DNA of 64,000 nt from CAZJYI01 sp964550025 (GTDB taxonomy: Bacteria; Verrucomicrobiota; Kiritimatiellia; UBA8416; CAYOBW01): the NCBI GenBank assembly GCA_964550025.1, contig CAZJYI010000046.1:1-64000 (forward strand). The letters run 5' to 3'. The translations under genes and the position numbers were made by a program. Positions 34,687 through 42,750 of the stretch are shown here, piece after piece; within the stretch, counting starts at the first letter, position 1, and each line of letters opens with the position of its first letter. Below the pieces are notes generated by a model. The model was not told where the DNA came from and made no database searches. It was given only the letters and a program-made list of their open reading frames with translations.

Positions 34687-36633
34687 ATGACAGCCGAGAT
34701 TGACTTTGCAGAAGAACTGAATGATGAGCAGCTCGCCGCGGCCACGGCGCCGGACGGTCCGCTGCTCGTGTTGGCCGCGGCCGGCACGGGCAAGACGCGA
34801 ACGCTGGTCTACCGCGTTGCCTATCTCGTGCAGAAGGGCATCCGGGCTGACAATATCCTGCTGCTGACGTTTACCAATCGGGCGGCGCGGGAGATGCTCG
34901 AGCGGGCGCATGGTGTGGTCGGCGACGGCGTCAGCGGTGTGTGGGGCGGCACATTCCATCACATGTCCAACAGGATCCTCAGGCGCCACGCTTCCCGCAT
35001 CGGCTACCAGTCGGACTACACGATCCTTGACCGTGATGACTCGCGGACGCTGATCTCGCATTGCATCAAAGAGCTGAATCTGCAAAGTCGGGAATTCCCC
35101 AAGCGCGATGCCCTGGCCAGCCTGTTCAGCACGGTCGCCAACACCTGCGGCGCGCTCGACGAGCTGGCCGAGAGGCGTTTCGCCGACCTCCCCGTGCTGC
35201 CCGAGGACATCCTTGCGGTCTACAAGTTGTACCGGAAGCGGAAACAGCAGCTTGGCGCGATGGACTTCGACGACCTCCTCGTCAATTGTCACGATCTGTT
35301 CCGGGAACATGACGACCTCCTGCAGCGCTATCAACATCGGTTCAGGCATGTCCTGGTGGACGAGTACCAGGACACGAACACCGTGCAGGCCGGACTGGTT
35401 GACATGCTTGCCGAAGCGCACGGGAACCTCTTCGTGGTGGGGGACGATTTCCAGAGCATCTATGCCTGGCGCGGAGCGAACTACCGCAACATCATGTCGT
35501 TCCCGAAGCGCTACGAGGGCACGCAGATGTTCAAGCTCGAGACGAACTACCGCAGTGTCCCCGAGATTCTCGAAGTCGCCAATGCCTGCATTGCCGGGAA
35601 TCCCGAACAGTTCCAGAAGACCTTGCGCGCCACGCGCGACACCCACCGCAAGCCCGGCGTCATCCGCCTGCGCGACGGCCGGGAACAGGCGCTCTTCGTG
35701 GCGGACAGCATCGGCCGGCTGCTGAGTCGCGGATATCTCCCGGGCGATATTGCCGTGCTCTACCGCGCGCACTTCCATTCGATGGAGGCGCAGATGGAGC
35801 TCACGCGGCAGGACATCCCCTATATCATCACCTCGGGTGTTCGCTTCTTCGAGCAGGCACACATCAAGGACGTGTGCAGCCTTCTGCGTGTTCTCGAGAA
35901 TCCCGAGGACGAGATTGCATTCGCCCGCCTGCTGATGCTCCTGCCGGGTGTCGGCCCCAAGACGGCCATCAAGCTATGGGTGAAGCTTGGAAACCGTTTC
36001 GAGGCAGGGGACCCCGCACAGCGGAGCCTGCTGCTCGAGGGACTCAGGGGGGAAGGCAGGCGCATATGGCAGGACATTGACCGAATCCTGGGCGCCTACC
36101 GGGAGGAGCTCGACGGGAATGCCGGGGACGTGCTGGAGAGTTTCACGGATGTCTACTACGAACGGTACGCGATCGAGACATTCGACAATCCGAATCCGCG
36201 ACTGGAGGACATCCGCGAGCTGATAACCTTCTCCGGGAAGTACGAGACGGTGAAGGAGTTCCTGAGTGACGTGGCCCTGTTGACCAACGTCGACACACAG
36301 GCCGAGCGCTCGGACACCGCCATGCGCGACTCGGTTCATCTCAGCACGATCCACCAGGCCAAGGGGCTGGAGTGGCGCGCGGTCATCATTCTCTGGGCCG
36401 TGGAAGGCATGTTCCCGTCCCCGCGGGCGATCGAGGATTCGGCCGACGGGGACGCGGAGGAGCGGCGCCTGTTCTACGTTGCCGTAACGCGGGCCAAGGA
36501 CGAGCTTTTCATGTGCGTACCCGAGCTGCGCCGTATGCGCGACGGCGGCGTCTTCTACACCCCCCCCTCGCGCTTCGTCAACGAGGTCCCGGGCGAGCTC
36601 GTGCGGCAGGAGTACGGCGGCGGGTACTACTGA
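34687..36633 (+). CDS. UvrD/Rep-type superfamily 1 DNA helicase
   Basis: This 648-residue ATP-dependent 3'-5' helicase shows all main SF1A motifs. These are Q-like LNDEQLAAATAPDGPLLVL, Walker A AAGTGKTRTL, Ia LTFTNRAAREM, II VDEYQDTN, III VGDDFQSIYAWRGA, IV LETNYRSV, V VHLSTIHQAKGLEW and VI LFYVAVTRAKDEL. It is slightly shorter than UvrD or PcrA, lacking most of the C-terminal tail. It likely works in repair or replication restart. ATG 34687 is chosen; a GTG sits three bases before it. The frame open to 34564 includes the REPIN and was rejected. Confidence 0.92.
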   Translation: MTAEIDFAEELNDEQLAAATAPDGPLLVLAAAGTGKTRTLVYRVAYLVQKGIRADNILLLTFTNRAAREMLERAHGVVGDGVSGVWGGTFHHMSNRILRRHASRIGYQSDYTILDRDDSRTLISHCIKELNLQSREFPKRDALASLFSTVANTCGALDELAERRFADLPVLPEDILAVYKLYRKRKQQLGAMDFDDLLVNCHDLFREHDDLLQRYQHRFRHVLVDEYQDTNTVQAGLVDMLAEAHGNLFVVGDDFQSIYAWRGANYRNIMSFPKRYEGTQMFKLETNYRSVPEILEVANACIAGNPEQFQKTLRATRDTHRKPGVIRLRDGREQALFVADSIGRLLSRGYLPGDIAVLYRAHFHSMEAQMELTRQDIPYIITSGVRFFEQAHIKDVCSLLRVLENPEDEIAFARLLMLLPGVGPKTAIKLWVKLGNRFEAGDPAQRSLLLEGLRGEGRRIWQDIDRILGAYREELDGNAGDVLESFTDVYYERYAIETFDNPNPRLEDIRELITFSGKYETVKEFLSDVALLTNVDTQAERSDTAMRDSVHLSTIHQAKGLEWRAVIILWAVEGMFPSPRAIEDSADGDAEERRLFYVAVTRAKDELFMCVPELRRMRDGGVFYTPPSRFVNEVPGELVRQEYGGGYY

Positions 36634-36745
36634 GTGGGGTGAGTTGCGGCATGGCCGGATCTCAGCCTCACACGTCTCTCCCCCGTGAACTTACTGTGAT
36701 ACCATTCTCTCCGCGCAGAATCCTCCTGTCGGGGTATGGGAGACC

Positions 36746-36898
36746 GATTGATGATCGGCGACTGATGATTGTCGATGGCAGAAGTGAGAGCAACGCATAC
36801 GGAACCACGTGCCGCCCAAATCCAGCGTTCCCGACCCATCGATCGCCACACTCACACATCGAAGATCAGCAATCGCCGATCGCCAATCGGCAATCAAA
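36746..36898. repeat. inverted pair of heptamer arrays
   Basis: Five in-phase units of the GATNNNN type (GATTGAT, GATCGGC, GACTGAT, GATTGTC, GATGGCA) cover 36746-36780. Five units of the opposite type (GATCAGC, AATCGCC, GATCGCC, AATCGGC, AATCAAA) cover 36864-36898. Together they make a weak hairpin about 150 bp long. Confidence 0.75.
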
Positions 36899-37150
36899 GG
36901 TGTCATCCGCTCGCCTCGGCTCTTGCTCGGATACACTTAACCGCGACTCTGAGCGCCACCCTTTCTCTGATATGGTTAGCCGGTCAGCTTGGCCGTCACT
37001 TTTCATCGAAGCGGACGTTGCGGGACATGCCCGCAGTCAGGGACAACTGGTTTGCCTTCCACCGAGAGCGAATGATGAGGGCCGCACGCCAGTGGCTTCA
37101 GGACGCCGGGGTGGATGCCGAACTGAAATGACCGGCTCCAACAGGGTTTC

Positions 37151-37252
37151 GTCGCCGTCTTTGGCTGTGTCTTTGTCTCCGTCTTCGTCACTCGACAGGG
37201 ACGAGGGTAAAGACGAGGGTAAAGACGAAGACGAAGACGAAGATGGAGAGAC
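37151..37252. repeat. inverted hexamer arrays abutting a start codon
   Basis: Seven 6-nt units of GTCTTT/GTCTTC type (37151-37192) are followed by nine units of AGACGA/GGGTAA type (37199-37252). The arms are complementary in sense (GTCTTCGTC and GACGAAGAC). The second array ends four bases before the lipid-kinase ATG and supplies its GGAGAG RBS. Confidence 0.75.
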
Positions 37253-37255
37253 GAG

Positions 37256-38263
37256 ATGACTGGAGCAGGCAGTGCCCCCCCAGTGAGCAAAACCCTGTAC
37301 ATCATCAATCCTGCCGGCCGCGGGGGTGCCGCACTCGAGGCGTGGGATACCTTCCGCGCGTTGTGGCCCGACGGCGTGGACCCGGGTGACGTCAGGACCA
37401 CGCAGCGGCCCGGTCACGCCCGGGAAATCGCCGTTGCCGTTGAGGGCTATGACGTGCTGGCGGCGGTCGGTGGCGACGGAACGGTCGGTGAAGTGATTTC
37501 CGGCGTGATGGACCGGAAGGGCCCCAGGCCGCGAGTAGCCATCATCCCGGCGGGCACGGGCAACGATATTGCCCGCCATATGGGCGTGCGCACCATGGAT
37601 TGCGCCGTGCGTGCCTTGCGTGAAGGCCACGCGCGGCGTGTTGATCTCATCCGGGTTGACGGCCGGGTCGACGCCGGGCCGGCACACACCTACGCCTTCC
37701 TCCTTGCGAACGTTGGATTCTCCGCGATCCCGGGCATCCGGCCGTGGATGAAACGGATGCTCGGCCCCACGGCCGCTTACTACATGGGGGCGTTGGCCCA
37801 GGTGTTCGCCTATCGTTGCCCTCAAATGACCGTACGCGCGGATGGCAGGGAATACAGCGGACCCATCTGGATGGCTACGATCGGGAACGCGCCTTCATCG
37901 TCGGGGGGCAGCATGTGTCTGTCGCCCGGAGCAGAGCTCGATGACGGCGAGTTGAACCTGGCGATCATCAACTTCAGCGGAGCATCGAAGTACGGGACGG
38001 TCGCGAAACTGATGCCCAGGATTGCCAGCGGCGCGCATGTCAATGAGCCGGAGGTCACCTACTTCCCCGCGAAGAGGATCGAGATCCGGAGTGATCCACC
38101 CGCCATCGTCGATGCGGACGGCGATCTCTTTGGCACTACCCCGGCCACTTTCACTGTATGCCCCGGCGCGATTCAGATCCTCACGCCTGAGACCAGGCAG
38201 GACGAACGGGCGGACAAGGACGAGGATGGAGAGAGAGGAAGAGGCGGCACCCGGGGCTATTGA
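37256..38263 (+). CDS. diacylglycerol kinase-family lipid kinase (YegS-like)
   Basis: This 335-residue DAGK-catalytic-domain protein phosphorylates a lipid such as diacylglycerol or phosphatidylglycerol. Motifs are IINPAGRGGA near the N-terminus, the nucleotide-binding VGGDGTVGEVISG, PAGTGNDIARH and the C-terminal DADGDLFGTTPATF typical of the family. It has no membrane helices and would act at the membrane surface. The last ~20 residues (RADKDEDGERGRGG) are charged and encoded by 6-nt-periodic DNA like that before the gene, so the tail may be repeat-derived. Its end overlaps the convergent GNAT gene by 7 bp. Confidence 0.9.
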   Translation: MTGAGSAPPVSKTLYIINPAGRGGAALEAWDTFRALWPDGVDPGDVRTTQRPGHAREIAVAVEGYDVLAAVGGDGTVGEVISGVMDRKGPRPRVAIIPAGTGNDIARHMGVRTMDCAVRALREGHARRVDLIRVDGRVDAGPAHTYAFLLANVGFSAIPGIRPWMKRMLGPTAAYYMGALAQVFAYRCPQMTVRADGREYSGPIWMATIGNAPSSSGGSMCLSPGAELDDGELNLAIINFSGASKYGTVAKLMPRIASGAHVNEPEVTYFPAKRIEIRSDPPAIVDADGDLFGTTPATFTVCPGAIQILTPETRQDERADKDEDGERGRGGTRGY

Positions 38264-38769
38264 ACGTCCGATCCCGATGCCCCCGGCACGAGCTTCATGG
38301 CCACTTCGGGGCAGGTGTAGGGCGAGTCGTACTTGGTGCAGTTGATGCAGCCCATGTAGATCTTGTGGACGAGCTCCTCTTTCGGCGTTTTCGTGAAACC
38401 GAGTCTGCCGAAGAACTCCGGTGTGAACGTCAGCACCAGGATTTCGGACGGCCGTAGCGGCCTGATGCGCTCGATGGCTGCCTCCACGAGACGGCGCCCG
38501 ACCCCCCGGCCCTGGTAGGACGCGTCGATGCTGAGTGACACGATTTCGACGTCGTGCTGCTGCGATACGCCGATCTCGGGGAGGATCTGCCAGGATACAC
38601 ACCCCGCAATCGCGCCATCGCGCTCGCACACGATGAAACGGTCGATGTTCTGCACGATGTCGCTCAAGGGCCGCGGCACGAGCTCCTCGGGGTGCGCCTT
38701 TATCAGCCGGAAGATGGCTTCCGCATCCTCGAACTCCGCGGGCCGTATCAGTTCACCTGCCGTATTCAT
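38257..38769 (-). CDS. GNAT N-acetyltransferase, N-acetylglutamate synthase-like
   Basis: This 170-residue acetyltransferase has the GNAT acetyl-CoA motif SYQGRGVGRRLVEAA and FTPEFFGRLGFTKTP, typical of short ArgA-type enzymes. A Cys-containing C-terminal segment GCINCTKYDSPYTCPEVAM resembles those enzymes, which make N-acetylglutamate for arginine synthesis. No arg gene is adjacent, so the substrate is inferred only. The four spaced cysteines could bind a metal. Confidence 0.8.
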   Translation of the reverse strand: MNTAGELIRPAEFEDAEAIFRLIKAHPEELVPRPLSDIVQNIDRFIVCERDGAIAGCVSWQILPEIGVSQQHDVEIVSLSIDASYQGRGVGRRLVEAAIERIRPLRPSEILVLTFTPEFFGRLGFTKTPKEELVHKIYMGCINCTKYDSPYTCPEVAMKLVPGASGSDVQ

Positions 38770-38854
38770 GACGGGTATAGCCTACGGCGCGGGCGGCGTG
38801 CGTGACAAGGACTATGATCCAGGAGAGAGCAGGCGAAGAAAGTGGGTGCCGCTC

Positions 38855-38880
38855 CTTTTGTGACTTCTGTGGCCATTCCG
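38855..38880. repeat. single end of a nonamer-bounded element
   Basis: Two 9-nt units, CTTTTGTGA and CTTCTGTGG, are followed by CCATTCC. This matches the right ends at 44.53 and 49.02 kb. No opposite end was found nearby, so it is a solo end or remnant in the 229-bp gap before the helicase gene. Confidence 0.65.
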
Positions 38881-38998
38881 CTGCCGGGCGTGGGATGTGT
38901 CACAGGTTACGCGCACCTTCCTCATTGCTCCGCCGCCCTTCTTCGGGCACTATGCCCGTCTGGAGAGGCAGTGAGACACAGTCCAACCGAGGAAGACC

Positions 38999-41821
38999 AT
39001 GAGCACAGCCGGCACAGAGGGGCGCGCGAAGCGCAAGGCGGGTCGCCACAAGCGAAAGAAAGCAACGAAGGTCCTTGCCCGCAAACCGGCGGGGACTTTC
39101 CCAACCGATGAGGAGAGCATAGCGTACCGGCAGATGAATGCCTCAGAAGAGCGCGCCGCGGTTGAGACCGTTCGAGTGTACGGCGAGTTCTACGGTGACT
39201 ACCATGTTGCCTCAACGCAATGGCCTGAGCCGTATCACGTTGAAATCCGTTCCCTCTCCAACCGCACCAACTCCTGCACGTGCCCCGACTACCAGATGAA
39301 CCGGCTGGGGACCTGCAAGCATATCGAGCGCGTGCTGCAGTTCATCTGCCATCGCCGGAAACGCCGTTTCGCGGCCGCTGCAAAGGGCGGCTCCCCGCTC
39401 TACGAAGTCTATCTCGATACGCGTGCCGAACCGATGGTGCTGCGGCTGCAGGAACCCTCTGCGCCACAATCCCGTGCGCGGAGTACTCTGGCTCCGTTCT
39501 TTGGCGCGGACAAGACGCTGCTGGGCGAACCCACGAGCGGGGTGCCGGCCGTTAGACGCGCGGTCGCGCACGCGCCCAAAGCCGCGCAGCGTCGCATCCG
39601 CGTATCCGCGACAATCACCCCCTGGATCGAACAGGTGCGCCGCGCGCGGGCCAAGGCCTCTGCCCGGGAGGCGTTCCTGCAAGACGTGCGCCAGGGAAAA
39701 CGCACGCTCGATCCCGTGCGTCTTCCGCTCTACCCCTACCAGCAGGAGGGCATGCTGCACCTGGCTTTCGGCGAGCGCGCGATGCTGGCCGACGAGATGG
39801 GACTCGGCAAGACCGTCCAGGCAATCGCAGCCTGCGAACTGCTGCACCAGCTCAGGGACGTGCAGCGCGTACTGGTGGTTTCGCCCGCATCACTCAAGGC
39901 GGAATGGGAAGAGCAGATCCGCCAGTTCACGGGACGCAGCTCGCGGATCGTGTTCGGCCCGCGCGCTACCCGCCTGCGAACCTACCGCGCAGACCACCTG
40001 TTCTTCCTGACGAACTACGAGCAGGTTCGGGGTGACGTCGATGACATCAACCGCCACCTCGCGCCCGATGTCGTGATCCTCGACGAGGCCCAGCGCATCA
40101 AGAACTGGCCCACCAAAACGGCCAAGACCATCAAGCGTCTCCAAAGCCCCTTTGCCTTTGTCCTCACGGGAACCCCGCTCGAAAACCGCATCGAGGAGAT
40201 CTACTCACTGGTGGAATTCCTGAACCCCTACCTCTTCGGTTCACTCTTCCGCTTTCAGCGCGAGTTCTTCCAGGTCGACGGCGACGGCAACGTCGGGCAC
40301 CGCAACCTCCAGGAACTGCACCGCCGCGTCAATTCGGTCATGCTCCGTCGTCGCAAGCACGATGTCGAGGGTGAGCTTCCCGAACGCACGGTCAACACCT
40401 ACTTCGTTCAGATGGAAGAAGAACAACGCGCGCGCTACGAGGACTACGAGGGCCGCGCCAATCGCCTTATCGCCCAGGCGGAGAAGCGGCCGCTCAAGAA
40501 GGAGGAGTTCGAGCACCTCCAGCGGCTCCTTAGCTGCATGCGTATGGTGTGCGACACGCCTGCCATCCTCGATCCCGAGTGCCGGATATGCCCCAAGCTC
40601 AAGGAGTTGGACGCCATCCTTGACGACGTCCTGGCCGACCCGACAGCCAAGGTGATCGTCTTCTCCGAATGGGTCCGCATGCTGGAGCTGGTCAAGGAAC
40701 TGGCCGTCGAGAAGGGGGTTGGCTTTGCCGAACACACCGGCAAGGTCGACCAGAAGCGGCGGCGGGTCGAGATCCGCCGTTTCAAAGACGATCCAGACTG
40801 CCGGCTCTTCCTGTCGTCCGAGGCGGGCGGAACGGGCCTGAACCTGCAGGTCGCCAACGTGGTCATCAACCTGGACCTGCCTTGGAATCCGGCGCGACTG
40901 GAACAGCGCATCGCCCGCGCCTGGCGCAAGCATCAGACGCGCAGCGTCAGCGTCATCAACCTCGTCACGATGTCTTCCATCGAGCACAGCATGCTCGACA
41001 AATTGGCTTTCAAGACGCTGCTCTCCGAGGCGGTCCTCGACGGGAAACTCCCGGATGGAGGCCTGAAGTCCACTCGCGGGCGCAAGGCCTTCCTCCAACA
41101 GGTCAACACGCTTGTGGGTTCGGACATGGAAACCGAGGCGACAACGGCGAAAGCCGCGAAGCCCGAGGTGCCCGCTCCCGAGCGACTGAAGCAAGATCTC
41201 ACGGCGCTATTTCCCGCCCAGGTGCTCGGCATCGATGCCAGCAGGGACGTTGATGCGTACCTGGTTGTCGCACGCACGGGAGAGGATGCCGCGAGGATAC
41301 GTGCCGCGGCTTCCACCTCTGTGCCGGACGCAAAAGTCGAAGTCCTGGACGCGGCCACGTTCGCGGTGCTCAAACGTCTTCAGGAGCAGGGCATCATCGC
41401 GTTCACGGGAAAGACGGACCCGGTCTTCCGCTCTCCCGAGCTTGGGGAACCGGTGCGGGAGCCAAAGGTGCGGCGCGTATTCAGGCACAAGGCCCGTGAG
41501 CTCTTCGAGACGGCTGCACGTAAACGCAAGATGGTAACACTGCTGGCCGGCGGCGAGCTCTATGCCGAGGCACTGCCGCCCTTGATCGACGTCTTTGACA
41601 CGGCTGCTGCCGCGGTAGATGTCTACTATGAAGGCGAAGCGCCGGCGCTGCCCCTGTCCCGAGGCGATCTCACGCGTGTCAAGAAACGAGCCGGTCTGCC
41701 CTTCGATGTTCTCGCCGCCGCCGCACGGCTGAAGGGATGCGACCCCCAGGCTCCCAACGTCGCGCAAGTGATCGAAGAGACGGTCAAAGCCGTCGAGGCG
41801 ATGGAACAGCATATTCGATAG
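38999..41821 (+). CDS. SWIM zinc-finger SNF2-family helicase
   Basis: This 940-residue protein starts with a Lys/Arg-rich tail. A SWIM zinc finger follows (Cys93, Cys95, Cys106, His108; CTCPDYQMNRLGTCKH). A SNF2 ATPase core has Walker A DEMGLGKTVQAIA (about 265), Walker B LDEAQRIKNW (about 360) and a helicase C domain with GTGLNLQVANVVINLDLPW and QRIARAWRKHQ (about 610-645). The C-terminal ~260 residues are of unknown fold. SWIM-SNF2 proteins remodel protein-DNA or transcription complexes (RapA-like), but a role cannot be fixed here. GAGGAA precedes the ATG by four bases. It is followed by a small membrane protein 20 bp downstream. Confidence 0.9.
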   Translation: MSTAGTEGRAKRKAGRHKRKKATKVLARKPAGTFPTDEESIAYRQMNASEERAAVETVRVYGEFYGDYHVASTQWPEPYHVEIRSLSNRTNSCTCPDYQMNRLGTCKHIERVLQFICHRRKRRFAAAAKGGSPLYEVYLDTRAEPMVLRLQEPSAPQSRARSTLAPFFGADKTLLGEPTSGVPAVRRAVAHAPKAAQRRIRVSATITPWIEQVRRARAKASAREAFLQDVRQGKRTLDPVRLPLYPYQQEGMLHLAFGERAMLADEMGLGKTVQAIAACELLHQLRDVQRVLVVSPASLKAEWEEQIRQFTGRSSRIVFGPRATRLRTYRADHLFFLTNYEQVRGDVDDINRHLAPDVVILDEAQRIKNWPTKTAKTIKRLQSPFAFVLTGTPLENRIEEIYSLVEFLNPYLFGSLFRFQREFFQVDGDGNVGHRNLQELHRRVNSVMLRRRKHDVEGELPERTVNTYFVQMEEEQRARYEDYEGRANRLIAQAEKRPLKKEEFEHLQRLLSCMRMVCDTPAILDPECRICPKLKELDAILDDVLADPTAKVIVFSEWVRMLELVKELAVEKGVGFAEHTGKVDQKRRRVEIRRFKDDPDCRLFLSSEAGGTGLNLQVANVVINLDLPWNPARLEQRIARAWRKHQTRSVSVINLVTMSSIEHSMLDKLAFKTLLSEAVLDGKLPDGGLKSTRGRKAFLQQVNTLVGSDMETEATTAKAAKPEVPAPERLKQDLTALFPAQVLGIDASRDVDAYLVVARTGEDAARIRAAASTSVPDAKVEVLDAATFAVLKRLQEQGIIAFTGKTDPVFRSPELGEPVREPKVRRVFRHKARELFETAARKRKMVTLLAGGELYAEALPPLIDVFDTAAAAVDVYYEGEAPALPLSRGDLTRVKKRAGLPFDVLAAAARLKGCDPQAPNVAQVIEETVKAVEAMEQHIR

Positions 41822-41841
41822 CAGCCACAGGAGGGACAGCT

Positions 41842-42084
41842 ATGACAGCACAGAGCGCCGTAGTCTGGGGGATCGTCGCCGTCTGCAGCATGCTCGTACT
41901 CAATACGTTGATCGTCTGCTTGTGCCTCACGATCTCCCTGCGCATGATCTTTCGAAAACTCGAGAAGATCGCCAAGGACGTTGACGTTCACGTCAACAAG
42001 AAGGTCGTGGTTGGCGTGAAGAAGCGGGACAGCGGAATGCCGGACGAACCGGATAACGGAGTCGGTGGGCAGCCGGGCGACTGA
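41842..42084 (+). CDS. small single-pass membrane protein
   Basis: This 80-residue protein has one N-terminal membrane helix (VVWGIVAVCSMLVLNTLIVCLCL), a short basic amphipathic segment (LRMIFRKLEKIAKDV) and an acidic, Gly/Pro-rich tail. CAGGAGGGACA gives a strong RBS for ATG 41842. It lies between the SNF2 gene and the sigma-factor gene in the same direction, 21 bp before the latter. No family was recognised. Confidence 0.7.
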   Translation: MTAQSAVVWGIVAVCSMLVLNTLIVCLCLTISLRMIFRKLEKIAKDVDVHVNKKVVVGVKKRDSGMPDEPDNGVGGQPGD

Positions 42085-42105
42085 TAGATAATTCCGGGAA
42101 CTTTT

Positions 42106-42750
42106 GTGGACCAAGCTGCGTCAAATCCTGTAGACAGACCGAAGGTGTCGGCCATTGTGGCGGCGACCGAGGGTGTCGACGTGGACGCCCTGGTTGAGCG
42201 GGCACAAGGCGGTGACGCGGATGCGTTCGAGGAGCTCGTCCGTGTTTTCTCGAAGCCGATGTACAACCTGGCCTACCGCATGACGGGCAATGCGGCCGAC
42301 GCCGGAGATCTGACACAGGAGATCTTTGTCAAACTGTTCAAGACGATCAAGTCGTTTGGCCGTCGTTCGAGGTTCAGCACGTGGTTCTACAGGCTGGCGG
42401 CGAACACCTGTTGCAGTGGATTGCGCAGGATCAGGCGCGTAGCTTCGGCCGAAGTGGTTCGTTTGGACGACAATCGTTCGACTGAGTGCAGGCCGCGCGA
42501 AATGCCGGATCCGGGTGATTTGCCGAACCGCATGCTCGAACGAAAGGAGTTGAGTCGGCGGATCCAGGACACCATGGCGACGCTGCCGGAGGACTTCAGA
42601 ATCGTCATCGTGCTGCGCGATCTGCAGGGCCTGACGTACGAAGAGGTCGCTGAATCGGTGGGCTGTTCGATCGGCACTGTGAAGTCCCGCCTTGCCAGGG
42701 CACGTATGAGAGTGAAAGAACGGTTGATAAGAGACGGAATTGTGGCATGA
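42106..42750 (+). CDS. ECF-type RNA polymerase sigma factor
   Basis: This 214-residue sigma-70 family protein directs RNA polymerase to a specific set of promoters. Region 2 is at about 27-95 (DADAFEELVRVFSKPMYNLA, DLTQEIFVKLFK, FSTWFYRLAANTC). Region 4 is at about 150-205 (LPEDFRIVIVLRDLQGLTYEE, GCSIGTVKSRLARARMRV). Regions 1.1 and 3 are absent, as in ECF factors. It begins with GTG and ends in an ATGA overlap with the anti-sigma gene, so the two are translationally coupled. Confidence 0.92.
   Translation: MDQAASNPVDRPKVSAIVAATEGVDVDALVERAQGGDADAFEELVRVFSKPMYNLAYRMTGNAADAGDLTQEIFVKLFKTIKSFGRRSRFSTWFYRLAANTCCSGLRRIRRVASAEVVRLDDNRSTECRPREMPDPGDLPNRMLERKELSRRIQDTMATLPEDFRIVIVLRDLQGLTYEEVAESVGCSIGTVKSRLARARMRVKERLIRDGIVA

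Larger units (their letters stand above)
36634..37255. other. 622-bp intergenic region with inverted periodic arrays
   Basis: No gene is well supported between the helicase and lipid-kinase genes. The region contains an inverted pair of heptamer arrays (36746-36898) and an inverted pair of hexamer arrays (37151-37252). Short frames ending near 37131 are discussed under rejected items. Confidence 0.5.

Noticed and set aside
36769..37131. 120-residue open frame between the helicase and lipid-kinase genes
   Set aside because: Its first half is translated heptamer-array DNA, no RBS is visible and no domain is recognised. The C-terminal ~35 residues look slightly protein-like, so a tiny gene near 37040-37131 cannot be fully excluded.
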